Notes: generated by a model from the sequence alone, not told the origin. Shown: positions 35,903 through 44,366, counted from the first letter of the stretch. The stretch: DNA of 64,000 bases from Streptomyces sp. NBC_00078 (GCF_026343335.1 NZ_JAPELX010000001.1:1736001-1800000); one strand, 5' to 3'. A program made the numbers and translations.

Positions 35903-36958
35903 TCAGGCCAGTCCGGCGCGCTCCAGGGCCTCGGTGCCGGCGCGGAGCGAGGCGATCCGCTCGTCGAGCGTGAATCCGGCGGGGTTGAGGCTCAGGGTGG
36001 TGACTCCGGCCTCCGCGTACTCCTTCATCCGGTCCGCGATGCGGTCCACGGAGCCGAGCAGCGTCGTCTTGTCGATCAGGTCGTGCGGAACGGCGGCCGC
36101 GGCGCCCTGCTTGTCGCCGGACAGGTACTTCTCCTGGACCTCGGCGGCCGCGGCCTCGAACCCCATGCGCTGGGCGAGCTGGTTGTAGAAGTTCTGCTTG
36201 GCGCTGCCCATGCCGCCGACGTACAGCGCGGTGTAGGGGCGGAAGGCGTCGGCGAGCGTGGACACGTCCTTGTCCTCGCCCAGGGCCAGCGGGAGCGTCG
36301 GGCAGACGTCGAAGCCGTCGAGGGTCTTGCCCGCCTTCTCGCGCCCGGCTCGCAGGTACTTGATCGTGGTGTCCTCCAGGTGCTCGGCGGAGGGGAAGAT
36401 CAGCAGGGCGCCGTCGGCGATCTCACCGGTCTGTTCGAGGTTCTTCGGGCCGATCGCGGCGATGTACAGCGGGATGTGCTCGCGCTGCGGGTGCACGGTC
36501 AGCTTGATCGGCTTACCGGGGCCGCCGGGCAGCGGCAGCGTCCAGTGCTCGCCGTCGTACGACAGCCGCTCGCGCGTCATCGCCCTGCGCACGATCTCGA
36601 CGTACTCACGCGTGCGGGCCAGCGGCTTGTCGAACTTGACGCCGTACCAGCCCTCGGAGACCTGGGGCCCGGAGACGCCGAGGCCGAGGCGGAAGCGGCC
36701 GCCGGAGAGCGAGTCGAGGGTGGCGGCGGTCATCGCCGTCATCGCCGGCTGGCGGGCCGGGATCTGGAAGATGGCGGAGCCGACGTCGATGCGTTCGGTC
36801 TGGGCTGCGACCCAGCTGAGCACGGTGGCCGCGTCCGACCCGTAGGCCTCGGCGGCCCAGCACACGGCGTACCCGAGCCGGTCGGCCTCCTTGGCGACCG
36901 CGAGGTTGTCCCCGTCCATTCCGGCACCCCAGTAGCCGAGGTTGATCCCGAGCTGCAT
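35903..36958 (-). CDS. LLM-class F420-dependent oxidoreductase
   Basis: 351 residues, luciferase-like monooxygenase fold, actinobacterial F420-type subgroup. It starts MQLGINLGYWGAGMDGDNLA, then AKEADRLGYAVCWAAEAYGS, the TIM-barrel motif GGRFRLGLGVSGPQVSEGWY, and the C-terminal IADRMKEYAEAGVTTLSLNP. Members transfer hydride between F420 and varied substrates; this one cannot be assigned. AAGGGG precedes the ATG. Divergent from the aldo/keto reductase across 112 bases that contain an inverted pair of DnaA-box-like sequences. Confidence 0.9.
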   Translation of the reverse strand: MQLGINLGYWGAGMDGDNLAVAKEADRLGYAVCWAAEAYGSDAATVLSWVAAQTERIDVGSAIFQIPARQPAMTAMTAATLDSLSGGRFRLGLGVSGPQVSEGWYGVKFDKPLARTREYVEIVRRAMTRERLSYDGEHWTLPLPGGPGKPIKLTVHPQREHIPLYIAAIGPKNLEQTGEIADGALLIFPSAEHLEDTTIKYLRAGREKAGKTLDGFDVCPTLPLALGEDKDVSTLADAFRPYTALYVGGMGSAKQNFYNQLAQRMGFEAAAAEVQEKYLSGDKQGAAAAVPHDLIDKTTLLGSVDRIADRMKEYAEAGVTTLSLNPAGFTLDERIASLRAGTEALERAGLA

Positions 36959-37008
36959 GCCGATTCCCCTTACCGATCAGTAACGTCCCTGTTCGGGAGA
37001 CCCTAGCG

Positions 37009-37029
37009 TGTGGAAACCGGTTGTCCACA
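37009..37029. promoter_or_regulatory. Inverted pair of DnaA-box-like sequences
   Basis: TTGTCCACA at 37021-37029 equals the Streptomyces consensus DnaA box as I know it. TGTGGAAAC at 37009-37017 is the complement of GTTTCCACA, a close variant in the opposite orientation. They lie in the gap between divergent LLM and aldo/keto reductase genes. They could be DnaA-binding or titration sites, or chance. Confidence 0.4.
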
Positions 37030-37070
37030 GGCCCCCACGCCACTGGTGCAGGCCAGTAGTGTCGGCGTTC

Positions 37071-38057
37071 ATGGAGCAGAGGTATCTCGGCCGCACCGGC
37101 CTTCGTGTGTCCCGTATCGGACTCGGCACCCTCACCTGGGGCAGGGACACCGACGAGCACGACGCCGCGGACCTCCTGAAGACGTTCTGGGAGGCCGGGG
37201 GCAGCCTGGTCGACAGTGCGGACGTGTACGGCGACGGCGAGGCCGAGTATCTGCTGGGACGCCTCATAGAAGGCCTGGTCCCGCGCCGGGACCTGGTGAT
37301 CTCGACCAAGGCCGGCAGCGTGCCGGACCCGGACCGCCGCGTCGACGGCTCGCGCGGGCACCTGCTCTCCGCGCTGGACGCCTCGCTCACCCGGCTGGGC
37401 ACGGACTACGTCGACATCTGGCACATCCACGGCTTCGACCCGTACACCCCGCTGGAGGAGACCCTCCAGGCCCTCGACATGGCGGTCAGCAGCGGTCGCG
37501 CCCGCTATGCCGGCGTCTCGAACTTCTGTGGCTGGCAGCTCGCCAAGGCGGCGACCTGGCAGCTCGCGGCACCCGGCATCCGGACCCGGCTGGCGGGCAC
37601 GCAGATGGAGTACTCGCTGCTGCAGCGCGGCGTGGAGCGTGAGGTGCTGCCGGCCGCACTGGACCTCGGCATCGGCCTGCTGCCGTCCTCGCCGCTGGGC
37701 CGAGGCGTTCTGACGGGCAAGTACCGTGACGACGCCATGCCTCCCGACTCGCGCGGCGCCTCGGACCATCTGGCGCCTTTTGTCGAGCCGTACCTCGACG
37801 AGACGGCCGGCCACATCGTGGAGGCGGTGCAGACCGCGGCGGACGGGCTCGCGGTGACGCCGCTTCAGGTCGCCCTCGCCTGGATCCGCGACCGGCCGGG
37901 GGTGGCCGCCCCGATCGTCGGTGCGCGCAACTCGCAGCAGCTCACGGCGGCATTGTCAGTGGAGGCACTTAGTCTTCCTGACGAGATCTGCCGGGCTCTC
38001 GACGACGTGTCGGCGCCCGTGCACCGCTATCCCGATCACGACTGGAGCACGCTGTGA
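37071..38057 (+). CDS. Aldo/keto reductase
   Basis: 328-residue NADPH-dependent oxidoreductase of the AKR superfamily. TIM-barrel landmarks: RYLGRTGLRVSRIGLGTLTW, catalytic Asp and Tyr in LVDSADVYGDGEAEYLLGRL, Lys in LVISTKAG, His in VDIWHIHGFD, and C-terminal cofactor region APIVGARNSQQLTAAL. Substrate unknown. ATG 37071 has no ribosome site; TAGTGT at 37057-37062 is placed like a -10 for a leaderless transcript. Its stop overlaps the start of the next gene by 4 bases. Confidence 0.88.
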   Translation: MEQRYLGRTGLRVSRIGLGTLTWGRDTDEHDAADLLKTFWEAGGSLVDSADVYGDGEAEYLLGRLIEGLVPRRDLVISTKAGSVPDPDRRVDGSRGHLLSALDASLTRLGTDYVDIWHIHGFDPYTPLEETLQALDMAVSSGRARYAGVSNFCGWQLAKAATWQLAAPGIRTRLAGTQMEYSLLQRGVEREVLPAALDLGIGLLPSSPLGRGVLTGKYRDDAMPPDSRGASDHLAPFVEPYLDETAGHIVEAVQTAADGLAVTPLQVALAWIRDRPGVAAPIVGARNSQQLTAALSVEALSLPDEICRALDDVSAPVHRYPDHDWSTL

Positions 38058-40258
38058 GCACGGACCCCGAGACCACGGAGAGCGGCGAACCGGACGACAC
38101 CGCCCACCCGGCCGCAGCGGAGCCCGGCACCGTGGACACGGGAGACGGCGGCGGGAACCCGGGAGACGGCGGCGACGGTGAGGCCGCGGCGGTCGTCGCG
38201 GACGGTGACGGCGCGTCCGGCGGTCAGTTGTCCGAAGCCGAGGCGGAGTTGGCCGCCCAGCGGTTGGAGCGGGAGCGGATCGAGCGGCGGAAGTCCGAGA
38301 AGGCGGGGCCCATCGCCGCCGGGACGAAGCTCAGCGGGAAGGCCGCAGATCTGCTCGCCGCCGTGCGTGCCGTGGAGAGCGGCGAGACGCCAGCGGCCAC
38401 CGTCTTCAGCGATCCCGAGCCCACTCCTCGGCGCGCCGCGCCCGAGCCGGCGCGGCGGCCGCAGACACCACAGACGCCGCTGACGGCCGCGGCAGCCGGG
38501 GCACCCGCGCCGGAGGCCGTCGAGGCGGTACGGCGGGCGCTGGCCGACGGCGGCGCACCGGACGCACTGGCCCCGCAGGTCGCCGCCGCCCTCGGCGAAG
38601 GTGCGGACGACGTGCTGCGGGCGGATCCCTGGTCGTTGCTGCGGGTCGGCGGCGTACGGCCCGAGCAGGCCGACGGCTTCGCGCGGGCGCTGCTCGGCGC
38701 GGAGTGCGGGCCGGACGACGAGCGGCGGGGGCGGGCGCTGACGGGGTGGCTGCTGGAGCAGGCGGCCCTCGCCGGACACACGGCTCTGGAGATGCCCGCT
38801 CTCACCGCGGCGCTGGTCCAGCGCGGTGTGCCCGATGCCGACGAGGCCGTGCAGAGTGCCGTCGCGGAGGGTGAGGCGCTGGTCTTCCAGGACGCCCTCG
38901 ACCCCACCGCGCCGGCACCGGAAGCGAGCGAGGAGGGCGAGGAGGCGGAGGAACTCCCGGTGCGGGTCCTGGTCGGCCTGGAGCGGTACGCACTCGCCGA
39001 GGAGAGCCTGGCGGACGGCCTGGCCCGCCTGGTGAACTCGGTGCCGAAGGACGACGGTTCGGCCGAGGACTGGGAGCGCGCCGCCGCCTCCGCACAGGGC
39101 TCCACCGCCGAACTCGTCCGCGCGGTCGCGGGCCACGGCCTGGTGCTGCACACCGGAGGCGAGGCGTCCCGGGCCGAACCGGCGGCACTGCTACGTGCGG
39201 CGGCGGCCCTCGGCCTGCGCACCTGGGCCGCCACGCACACGCCCACCGGCCGGGACCGGTTCGCGGTTTCGGGGGCCGGACCGGACACCGAGGCGAGCGC
39301 CCTCTCGGTCGTCACCGTCGCAGGTCTGCTCTCGGGCGCCGAGGGCCCTGGGCGGGATGCCGATGGTGCGCTGGATCTCGACCTGCTCGTCGTGCTCGAC
39401 GCGCCGCAGCTGGACGTCGAGACCGGCGCACTGCTCATCGAGTCGCTCCCCGACGGGGCCCGGCTGGTGCTGGCCGGTGACCCGGCGGTGCTGTGGTCGG
39501 CCGGGCCGGGCAGGGTGTTCGCCGACCTGCTGGGGGCGCAGGTCTGCCCCCGGGTCGCCTCCCGGCGGCCGGACCCCGGTCCGCTCGGTGAGCTGGTGTC
39601 CGGTATCGGGATCGGAGAGCTCACGCAGGTCGAGGCTCCAGGCAAGGAAGTCGTCATCGTCCCCGTGCGGGACGCGGGCGAGGCCGTGCACCGGACGGTG
39701 CAGCTCGTCGCGGACTCGGTGCCACGGGCGATCGGCGTCCCGCCCGAGCAGACCGTGGTGATCACCCCGGGCCACGGCGGCGCTGCCGGCACCCGCACGC
39801 TCAACGCGGCGCTCAAGGAACGCCTCAACCCCGGCCCCGGCCGCTTCGGCGGCTTCGACCCCGGCGACCGGATCGCCTACTCCCCCGCTCCGGGCCGCAC
39901 GGTGCCGGGCAGCGTGGTGAAGGCCGACGCCGACGGACTGCACCTGTCGTGCTCGGGCGCTCCCGTCGTCGTACCGAAGGAGCGGGTGGAGCAGGCCGTG
40001 CGGCACGGGTGGGCGCTGACCGCGCACCAGGCGGTGGGCGGCCGGTGGCCCGCGGTGGTCGTGGTGCTGCCCGGGGACGCGGCGCAGTCCCTGAGCCGGC
40101 CGTGGATCTACACCGCGTTCGGCCGGGCGGAGCGCCATCTGTCCGTGGTCCACGGCGTGGAACAGGCACTTCCCCGGGCCGTGGCCGAGGTCCCGGCGAA
40201 GCCGCGCACCACCCGCCTGCCGCTCCTGCTGGCGACCCAGGTGCCTGCCGCCGGCTGA
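38054..40258 (+). CDS. RecD2-like protein with degenerate helicase motifs
   Basis: 734 residues. An acidic low-complexity N-terminus and linker are followed (about 155-340) by a region laid out like the RecD2 HhH/winged part: DPWSLLRVGGVRPEQADGFA, TGWLLEQAALAGHTALEMPA, LERYALAEESLADGLARLVN. The C-terminal half matches a superfamily 1 helicase in order. However, Walker A is replaced by GHGLVLHTGGEASRAEPA (no GKT), motif II reads VVLDAPQLD, motif III GARLVLAGDPAVLWSAGPG survives, and TAHQAVGGRWPAVVVVLP and WIYTAFGRAERHLSVVHG stand for motifs V and VI. ATPase activity looks lost. The GTG start overlaps the aldo/keto reductase stop (GTGA), so translation is probably coupled. Confidence 0.75.
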   Translation: MSTDPETTESGEPDDTAHPAAAEPGTVDTGDGGGNPGDGGDGEAAAVVADGDGASGGQLSEAEAELAAQRLERERIERRKSEKAGPIAAGTKLSGKAADLLAAVRAVESGETPAATVFSDPEPTPRRAAPEPARRPQTPQTPLTAAAAGAPAPEAVEAVRRALADGGAPDALAPQVAAALGEGADDVLRADPWSLLRVGGVRPEQADGFARALLGAECGPDDERRGRALTGWLLEQAALAGHTALEMPALTAALVQRGVPDADEAVQSAVAEGEALVFQDALDPTAPAPEASEEGEEAEELPVRVLVGLERYALAEESLADGLARLVNSVPKDDGSAEDWERAAASAQGSTAELVRAVAGHGLVLHTGGEASRAEPAALLRAAAALGLRTWAATHTPTGRDRFAVSGAGPDTEASALSVVTVAGLLSGAEGPGRDADGALDLDLLVVLDAPQLDVETGALLIESLPDGARLVLAGDPAVLWSAGPGRVFADLLGAQVCPRVASRRPDPGPLGELVSGIGIGELTQVEAPGKEVVIVPVRDAGEAVHRTVQLVADSVPRAIGVPPEQTVVITPGHGGAAGTRTLNAALKERLNPGPGRFGGFDPGDRIAYSPAPGRTVPGSVVKADADGLHLSCSGAPVVVPKERVEQAVRHGWALTAHQAVGGRWPAVVVVLPGDAAQSLSRPWIYTAFGRAERHLSVVHGVEQALPRAVAEVPAKPRTTRLPLLLATQVPAAG

Positions 40259-40270
40259 CTCGACGACCGA

Positions 40271-40312
40271 ACGGCGGCGGCCCCGGGCTTCTGACCCCGG
40301 GGCCGCCGCCGT
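40271..40312. terminator. Bidirectional terminator
   Basis: A perfect 17-bp stem beginning ACGGCGGCGGCCCCGGG with an 8-base loop. It lies between the RecD2-like gene and the convergent acidic-protein gene. Confidence 0.88.
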
Positions 40313-40376
40313 CTCGGCGGTATGTCGTGGCCTGTCCCGGCCGCCGTACGTCGGCGGCCGGCGTCAGCGATCGGCG

Positions 40377-41072
40377 TCAGCGATCGGCGTCCAGCGGCTC
40401 CAGGTCCTCCTCGCCGTCCAGGTCCGGGTCCAGGTCGTCGTCCAAGCCGGAAAGACGGACGTCGTCGATCTCGTCGTCGAAGACCGCGCTGACGTCGAAG
40501 CGGCAGACCACCCGCTGCGGATCGATCTGGTCGAACGGCGTCTCCAGCCACTCGCCGGGCTCGGCCGGTTCGTCCGTGGCCGTCACCCAGAGCGTGGAGT
40601 CGCCCTCCTCCAGCCCGAACTCCTTGTGCCGCGAGGCGATCTCGTCCGGTTCGAACTCGCCGAACAGGATGCCCAGCGCCCCGTGCACCGTCGCGGAGGC
40701 CTCCGCCCCGCGCCCGTCGTCGTCCGCCGCCTCCACCCGCTGGGCCTGTGCCAGCAGCCGGTGCGGCTCCGCCACGTGGTAGTCGCGGCGGATGAGCACG
40801 CTCAGCGCGTTCGGCTCCTCGGGGCCCGTGTATGGCGGGAGCGCGTCTTCCGCACCAGGGATCTCGAAGGGCGTGACCTCGTCGTAGCGGTCGTAGAGCA
40901 GCTCGTCGTAGGTCTCGGCGGCCGCGGCCAGCTCGTTGAACGCTTCGTAGACGGCCGGGTCGTCCTCCCCGGACCTGCGTTCGACCGCGGCCAGGTGGCG
41001 GTCGAGCGCGGTCTTGACCGCCTCGGCGGCGGCTCGTACCTCGGCAGCGGTGGGCTGCGCAGCATCAGACAT
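40377..41072 (-). CDS. Conserved hypothetical acidic protein
   Basis: 231 residues, no family recognised. The N-terminal third is helical (VRAAAEAVKTALDRHLAAVE), the middle has NALSVLIRRDYHVAEPHRLL and ASATVHGALGILFGEFEPDE, and the last 35 residues are almost all Asp/Glu/Leu (DDVRLSGLDDDLDPDLDGEE). ATG 41072 is followed by MSDAAQPTAAEV; no ribosome site is visible, so translation may be leaderless. The stop codon lies inside a perfect 13-base tandem repeat (GACGCCGATCGCT twice on the minus strand), so the present C-terminus may result from a small duplication. Divergent from the DUF5703 gene, 47 bases apart. Confidence 0.7.
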   Translation of the reverse strand: MSDAAQPTAAEVRAAAEAVKTALDRHLAAVERRSGEDDPAVYEAFNELAAAAETYDELLYDRYDEVTPFEIPGAEDALPPYTGPEEPNALSVLIRRDYHVAEPHRLLAQAQRVEAADDDGRGAEASATVHGALGILFGEFEPDEIASRHKEFGLEEGDSTLWVTATDEPAEPGEWLETPFDQIDPQRVVCRFDVSAVFDDEIDDVRLSGLDDDLDPDLDGEEDLEPLDADR

Positions 41073-41119
41073 AGTGCAGACGCTATCCGTACCGGGCCCC
41101 AGACCGCACAATAGATGCG

Positions 41120-41308
41120 ATGCCGGAATACGAATTTGTCGACGTGTACGTACCGCGCGGTGTCTCCCGCAAGGACGCCACACGCCTGCTGACGGACCAT
41201 GCCGAGTACGGACACTGGGAGTTGGACCGTCTGAGCCTGATGCGCGACGGCAGCCGCAGGGTGCGGCTGCGACGGCGGATCATCCGCCAGGTACGCGCCA
41301 CGTGGTGA
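41120..41308 (+). CDS. DUF5703-like small basic protein
   Basis: 62 residues: MPEYEFVDVYVPRGVSRKDA then a Leu-rich helix (TRLLTDHAEYGHWELDRLSL) and an Arg-rich end (RRVRLRRRIIRQVRATW). Conserved in streptomycetes, function unknown; I recall it as DUF5703. No ribosome site, but CACAAT lies about 7 bases before the ATG, a typical -10 for a leaderless transcript. Followed by twin hairpins. Confidence 0.75.
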   Translation: MPEYEFVDVYVPRGVSRKDATRLLTDHAEYGHWELDRLSLMRDGSRRVRLRRRIIRQVRATW

Positions 41309-41336
41309 GCCTGGGCGACGACGGAAACGACCGAAA

Positions 41337-41390
41337 CGGAGCGGGCCCCACGAGGGCGGGGCCCGCTCCGTTCTGCGCACCGGCGCAGAA
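41337..41390. terminator. Two tandem hairpin terminators
   Basis: First hairpin: 13-bp stem CGGAGCGGGCCCC and complement (41337-41370, 8-base loop). Second: TTCTGCGC-ACCG-GCGCAGAA (41371-41390). They separate the convergent DUF5703-like and chpC genes and can stop both. Confidence 0.85.
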
Positions 41391-41423
41391 GGTGCGCGGT
41401 GCCTTGCTTGGGAATGCGCCGGT

Positions 41424-42212
41424 TCAGGCCGAAGCGCGCGCCTTGCGGTACATGACCGCTCCCGCCAGCAGCGCACCCGCGCCCACCGGGAGCACGACGC
41501 CCAGCGGCATGTCACTGCCGGTGTGCGCGAGCTGTGCGGTGCCCTGGGGCTGAGTGACCGCCGACTGGGCGCCCGGGTGGTTGGCGTGCGAGGAGCCGCC
41601 CGGCGTCTTGCCACCCGTGCTGGGCGGCGTGCTCGGGGTGCCGGGGTGACCGGGCTCGGCGGGGTGGCCCGGGTTACCCGGTTGCCCGGGGTTGCCGGGC
41701 GGTGTCGTCTCGTGACCGCCGCCCGGAGGCGTGGTGTGCCCGCCGCCCGAATCACCGCCGTTGGCGCAGTCGTTGTCCTTGGCCGCGTTGCCGACACCCA
41801 CGACGTCGACGCTGTTGCCGCAGACGTTCACCGGTACGTCGACCGGCACCTGGACGTGGTTGCCCGCGCCGACACCGGGTGAGTCGCCGGCGTGCCCGCC
41901 GGCCTGGGACCCGCCGGAACCGCCGTGGCCCGAGCCGTGGCCCGAGCCGTGTCCGCCGGACGAGCCTCCGCCCTTGTTGGTGCAGTCGTTGCCGATCGCC
42001 GGGTTGAGGATCCCGATGACGTTGACCGTGTTGCCGCAGACGTTCACCGGCACGTCCACCGGCGCCTGCACGGTGTTGCCGGACAGCACGCCGGGCGAGC
42101 CCGAACTAAAGCCGCTCGCGCCCGAGTCGGCGTGGGCATAGCCGCCCGCCGCGGCGAGCACGCCGGTCGCGGCCGCCACGGTCATCAGGCCCTTGCGGGT
42201 GACCTGTCGCAT
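41424..42212 (-). CDS. chpC: Long chaplin with two chaplin domains and sortase signal
   Basis: 262-residue surface protein of aerial hyphae. A signal peptide (about 1-28, ending YAHA) precedes two chaplin domains, each with the conserved pair of cysteines: VDVPVNVCGNTVNVIGILNP to DCTNK, and VDVPVNVCGNSVDVVGVGNA to DCANG. These are split by a Gly/Ser/His-rich linker. A Pro/Gly-rich wall-spanning region follows, then LAHTG (LAxTG sortase motif), a hydrophobic helix and RKARASA tail. Long chaplins are covalently anchored to peptidoglycan and help assemble the amyloid rodlet layer. The arrangement next to chpH matches the chpC-chpH pair of S. coelicolor. GGGAG lies 10 bases before ATG. Confidence 0.93.
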   Translation of the reverse strand: MRQVTRKGLMTVAAATGVLAAAGGYAHADSGASGFSSGSPGVLSGNTVQAPVDVPVNVCGNTVNVIGILNPAIGNDCTNKGGGSSGGHGSGHGSGHGGSGGSQAGGHAGDSPGVGAGNHVQVPVDVPVNVCGNSVDVVGVGNAAKDNDCANGGDSGGGHTTPPGGGHETTPPGNPGQPGNPGHPAEPGHPGTPSTPPSTGGKTPGGSSHANHPGAQSAVTQPQGTAQLAHTGSDMPLGVVLPVGAGALLAGAVMYRKARASA

Positions 42213-42287
42213 TGCTGAATTCTCCCTGCCTTCAATCCTGACCTGGAATCCCGCGAATTTCGCGAAGAAATCCGCGGCAAAGGCCGG

Positions 42288-42324
42288 TCGGCTCCGGAGC
42301 GCATGGGACGCGCTCCGGAGCCGA
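42288..42324 (-). terminator. Terminator after chpH
   Basis: A perfect 15-bp stem (TCGGCTCCGGAGCGC with its complement) and a 7-base loop lie 32 bases after the chpH stop, separating it from chpC. Confidence 0.88.
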
Positions 42325-42355
42325 CGGGCGTGAAACGACCCTCAGCGGGTCGACG

Positions 42356-42589
42356 TCACTTGTTGATGCAGGTGTTGCCGAAGGCGGGGTTCAGCAGCCC
42401 GATCACGGAGACCGTGTTGCCGCAGACGTTCACCGGGACGTGAACCGGCACCTGAACGACGTTGCCGGACACGATGCCCGGGGAGTGCACTGCGGCACCC
42501 TGAGCACCGGAGTCGGCGACAGCCAGGCCCGCACCCGCGAGAACCAGACCACCAGTGGCAGCCGCAGCGGCGACGACCTTCTTGATCAT
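42356..42589 (-). CDS. chpH: Short chaplin ChpH
   Basis: 77-residue secreted amphipathic protein that forms amyloid fibrils and lowers surface tension so that aerial hyphae can rise. Signal peptide MIKKVVAAAAATGGLVLAGA to about residue 25. The mature part is one chaplin domain: SPGIVSGNVVQVPVHVPVNV, CGNTVSVIGLLNPAFGNTC, INK, with the two disulfide cysteines. A very strong ribosome site (AAGGAGG) is 6 bases before the ATG. Sequence and its place beside chpC identify it as ChpH. Confidence 0.95.
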   Translation of the reverse strand: MIKKVVAAAAATGGLVLAGAGLAVADSGAQGAAVHSPGIVSGNVVQVPVHVPVNVCGNTVSVIGLLNPAFGNTCINK

Positions 42590-42669
42590 TATTCCTCCTT
42601 GTTGGCAAATGCGATCCCAAGTAGCGGATCACATGAGCTGTAACGAGGAGGGAGTAATCGAGCTACGAG

Positions 42670-42699
42670 CTTATGGTCGCATTCACTCTTTTCAGTCAA
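42670..42699 (-). promoter_or_regulatory. Candidate chpH promoter
   Basis: Minus-strand -35 TTGACT (plus 42694-42699) and -10 CATAAG (42670-42675) with an 18-base spacer, giving a leader of about 75 bases before chpH. The gap is unusually AT-rich for this genome. Sigma factor dependence cannot be told. Confidence 0.4.
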
Positions 42700-42763
42700 T
42701 ACCGCACGGGCGCCCGATTATTGAAGTCTCGTTTCACTGGCGAAAACCGGACGCCAAAAGCGG

Positions 42764-44089
42764 TCAGGAGGCGTCGATGAAGCGGTCGAGCACACGCACG
42801 CCGAACTTCAGGCCGTCGACCGGCACCCGCTCGTCGACGCCGTGGAACATCCCGGCGAAGTCCAGCTCCGGGGGCAGCTTGAGCGGGGCGAAGCCGAAGC
42901 CGCGGATGCCCAGGTCGTCGAAGGACTTCGCGTCCGTGCCGCCGGAGAGCATGTACGGAATCGCCTTGGCGGCCGGGTCCTCGGCCAGGAGAGCGGACTG
43001 CATCGCGTCCACCAGCGCCCCGTCGAAGGTCGTCTCCACGGCCTTGTCGGAGTGCACGTCCTCGCGCCTGACCCTGGGCCCGAGGATCTTGTCCAGGTCG
43101 GCGAGGAACTCCTCCTCGAACCCGGGCAGGAAACGCCCGTCGACGTGCGCCGTGGCTTGGCCGGGGATGACGTTGACCTTGTAGCCGGCGCCCAGCTGGG
43201 TCGGGTTGGCGGTGTTGCTCAGGGTCGCGCCGATGAGCTTGGCGATGCCGCCGAGCCTGGCCAGCGTCCCCTCCATGTCCTCCGGGTCCAGCTCGGTGCC
43301 GAGGGCGTCGCCGAGTTCGTCGAGGAAGGCCCGGGTGGTCTTGGTCACCCGTACCGGGAACCTGTGCCGTCCGAGCCGCGCGACGGCCTCCGACAGCTCG
43401 GTGATCGCGTTGTCCCGGTGGATCATCGACCCGTGCCCGGCCGTGCCCGCCACGGTCAGCTTCATCCAGTGGATGCCCTTCTCGGCCGTCTGGATCAGAT
43501 ACAGCCGCCGCTGTTCGTTGACCGTGAACGAGAAGCCGCCGACCTCGCTGATCGCCTCGGTGACGCCCTCGAAGAGACCGGGGTGCTTGTCGACCAGGTG
43601 CCGGGCGCCGTACTTGCCGCCGGCCTCCTCGTCGGCGAGGAAGGCGAGGACGATGTCGCGCGGTGGCCTGCGCCCGCTGCGCAGCCGGTCGCGTACGACC
43701 GCGAGGGTCATCGCGTCCATGTCCTTCATGTCGACGGCCCCGCGCCCCCACACGCACCCGTCGGCGACCTCGCCGGAGAAGGGGTGGTGGGTCCAGTCGC
43801 CGGCGTTGGCCGGTACGACGTCGAGGTGGCCGTGGATGAGGAGCGCGGGCCGCGACGGGTCCTCGCCCTCGATCCGGGCCACCGTGGAGGCCCGGCCCGG
43901 GTGCGACTCGAAGATCTGCGGTTCGAGACCCACCTCGGCGAGCTTCCCGGCGACGTACTCGGCCGCCACCCGCTCACCCGGACCCGAGTGGTCGCCGTAG
44001 TTGCTGGTGTCGATCTGGATCAGCTCGCGGCAGAGGTCCACGACCTCGTCCTCGCCGGTGACGCCCCTGGCCGTGTCCGTCTCGCTCAC
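42764..44089 (-). CDS. M20-family metallopeptidase
   Basis: 441-residue dizinc hydrolase (ArgE/DapE/carboxypeptidase G2 group). Zinc ligands visible: LLIHGHLDVVPANAGDW (His, Asp), GRGAVDMKDMDAMTLAVV (bridging Asp), LAFLADEEAGGKYGARHLVD (Glu-Glu) and the C-terminal FHGVDERVPVDGLKFGV (His). The dimerisation lid lies between. The GTG at 44089 is chosen because GGGAGGAAG lies 6-8 bases upstream. Substrate unknown, likely a dipeptide or N-acyl amino acid. Lies between chpH and the tRNA-Leu gene. Confidence 0.92.
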   Translation of the reverse strand: MSETDTARGVTGEDEVVDLCRELIQIDTSNYGDHSGPGERVAAEYVAGKLAEVGLEPQIFESHPGRASTVARIEGEDPSRPALLIHGHLDVVPANAGDWTHHPFSGEVADGCVWGRGAVDMKDMDAMTLAVVRDRLRSGRRPPRDIVLAFLADEEAGGKYGARHLVDKHPGLFEGVTEAISEVGGFSFTVNEQRRLYLIQTAEKGIHWMKLTVAGTAGHGSMIHRDNAITELSEAVARLGRHRFPVRVTKTTRAFLDELGDALGTELDPEDMEGTLARLGGIAKLIGATLSNTANPTQLGAGYKVNVIPGQATAHVDGRFLPGFEEEFLADLDKILGPRVRREDVHSDKAVETTFDGALVDAMQSALLAEDPAAKAIPYMLSGGTDAKSFDDLGIRGFGFAPLKLPPELDFAGMFHGVDERVPVDGLKFGVRVLDRFIDAS

Positions 44090-44275
44090 GCTGCTTCCTC
44101 CCGCTGTCACTGCTGGTGGTTGCCCTCATCCTCCCTCCGACTCCGGCCGCACCCCAAGACCGGACCCGGTCCGTCACAGGCCGTTCACGCCGGACAGGGG
44201 GTGACCAGGGCGCCCTCGAAAGCCTGGTAATGTTTCCCTCGTCGCCGCGGGGCAACCTCGCACGACAGACGCCTT

Positions 44276-44363
44276 GTCCGGGTGGCGGAATGGCAGACGC
44301 GCTAGCTTGAGGTGCTAGTGCCCTTTATCGGGCGTGGGGGTTCAAGTCCCCCCTCGGACACCA
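44276..44363 (+). tRNA. tRNA-Leu (anticodon GAG)
   Basis: 88 bases including encoded CCA. Acceptor GTCCGGG pairs with CTCGGAC (one G-U pair). Anticodon stem CTAGC/GCTAG holds loop TTGAGGT with GAG at positions 34-36, reading CUC and CUU codons. A long variable arm (GTGCCCTTTATCGGGCGT) marks a class II tRNA, and the T-arm is GGGGGTTCAAGTCCCCC. Followed at once by a terminator. Confidence 0.97.
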
Positions 44364-44366
44364 GCC

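Noticed and set aside
37505-39828. Minus-strand frames over the aldo/keto reductase and RecD2-like genes
   Set aside because: Ser/Arg/Ala-rich shadow translations without motifs or ribosome sites.
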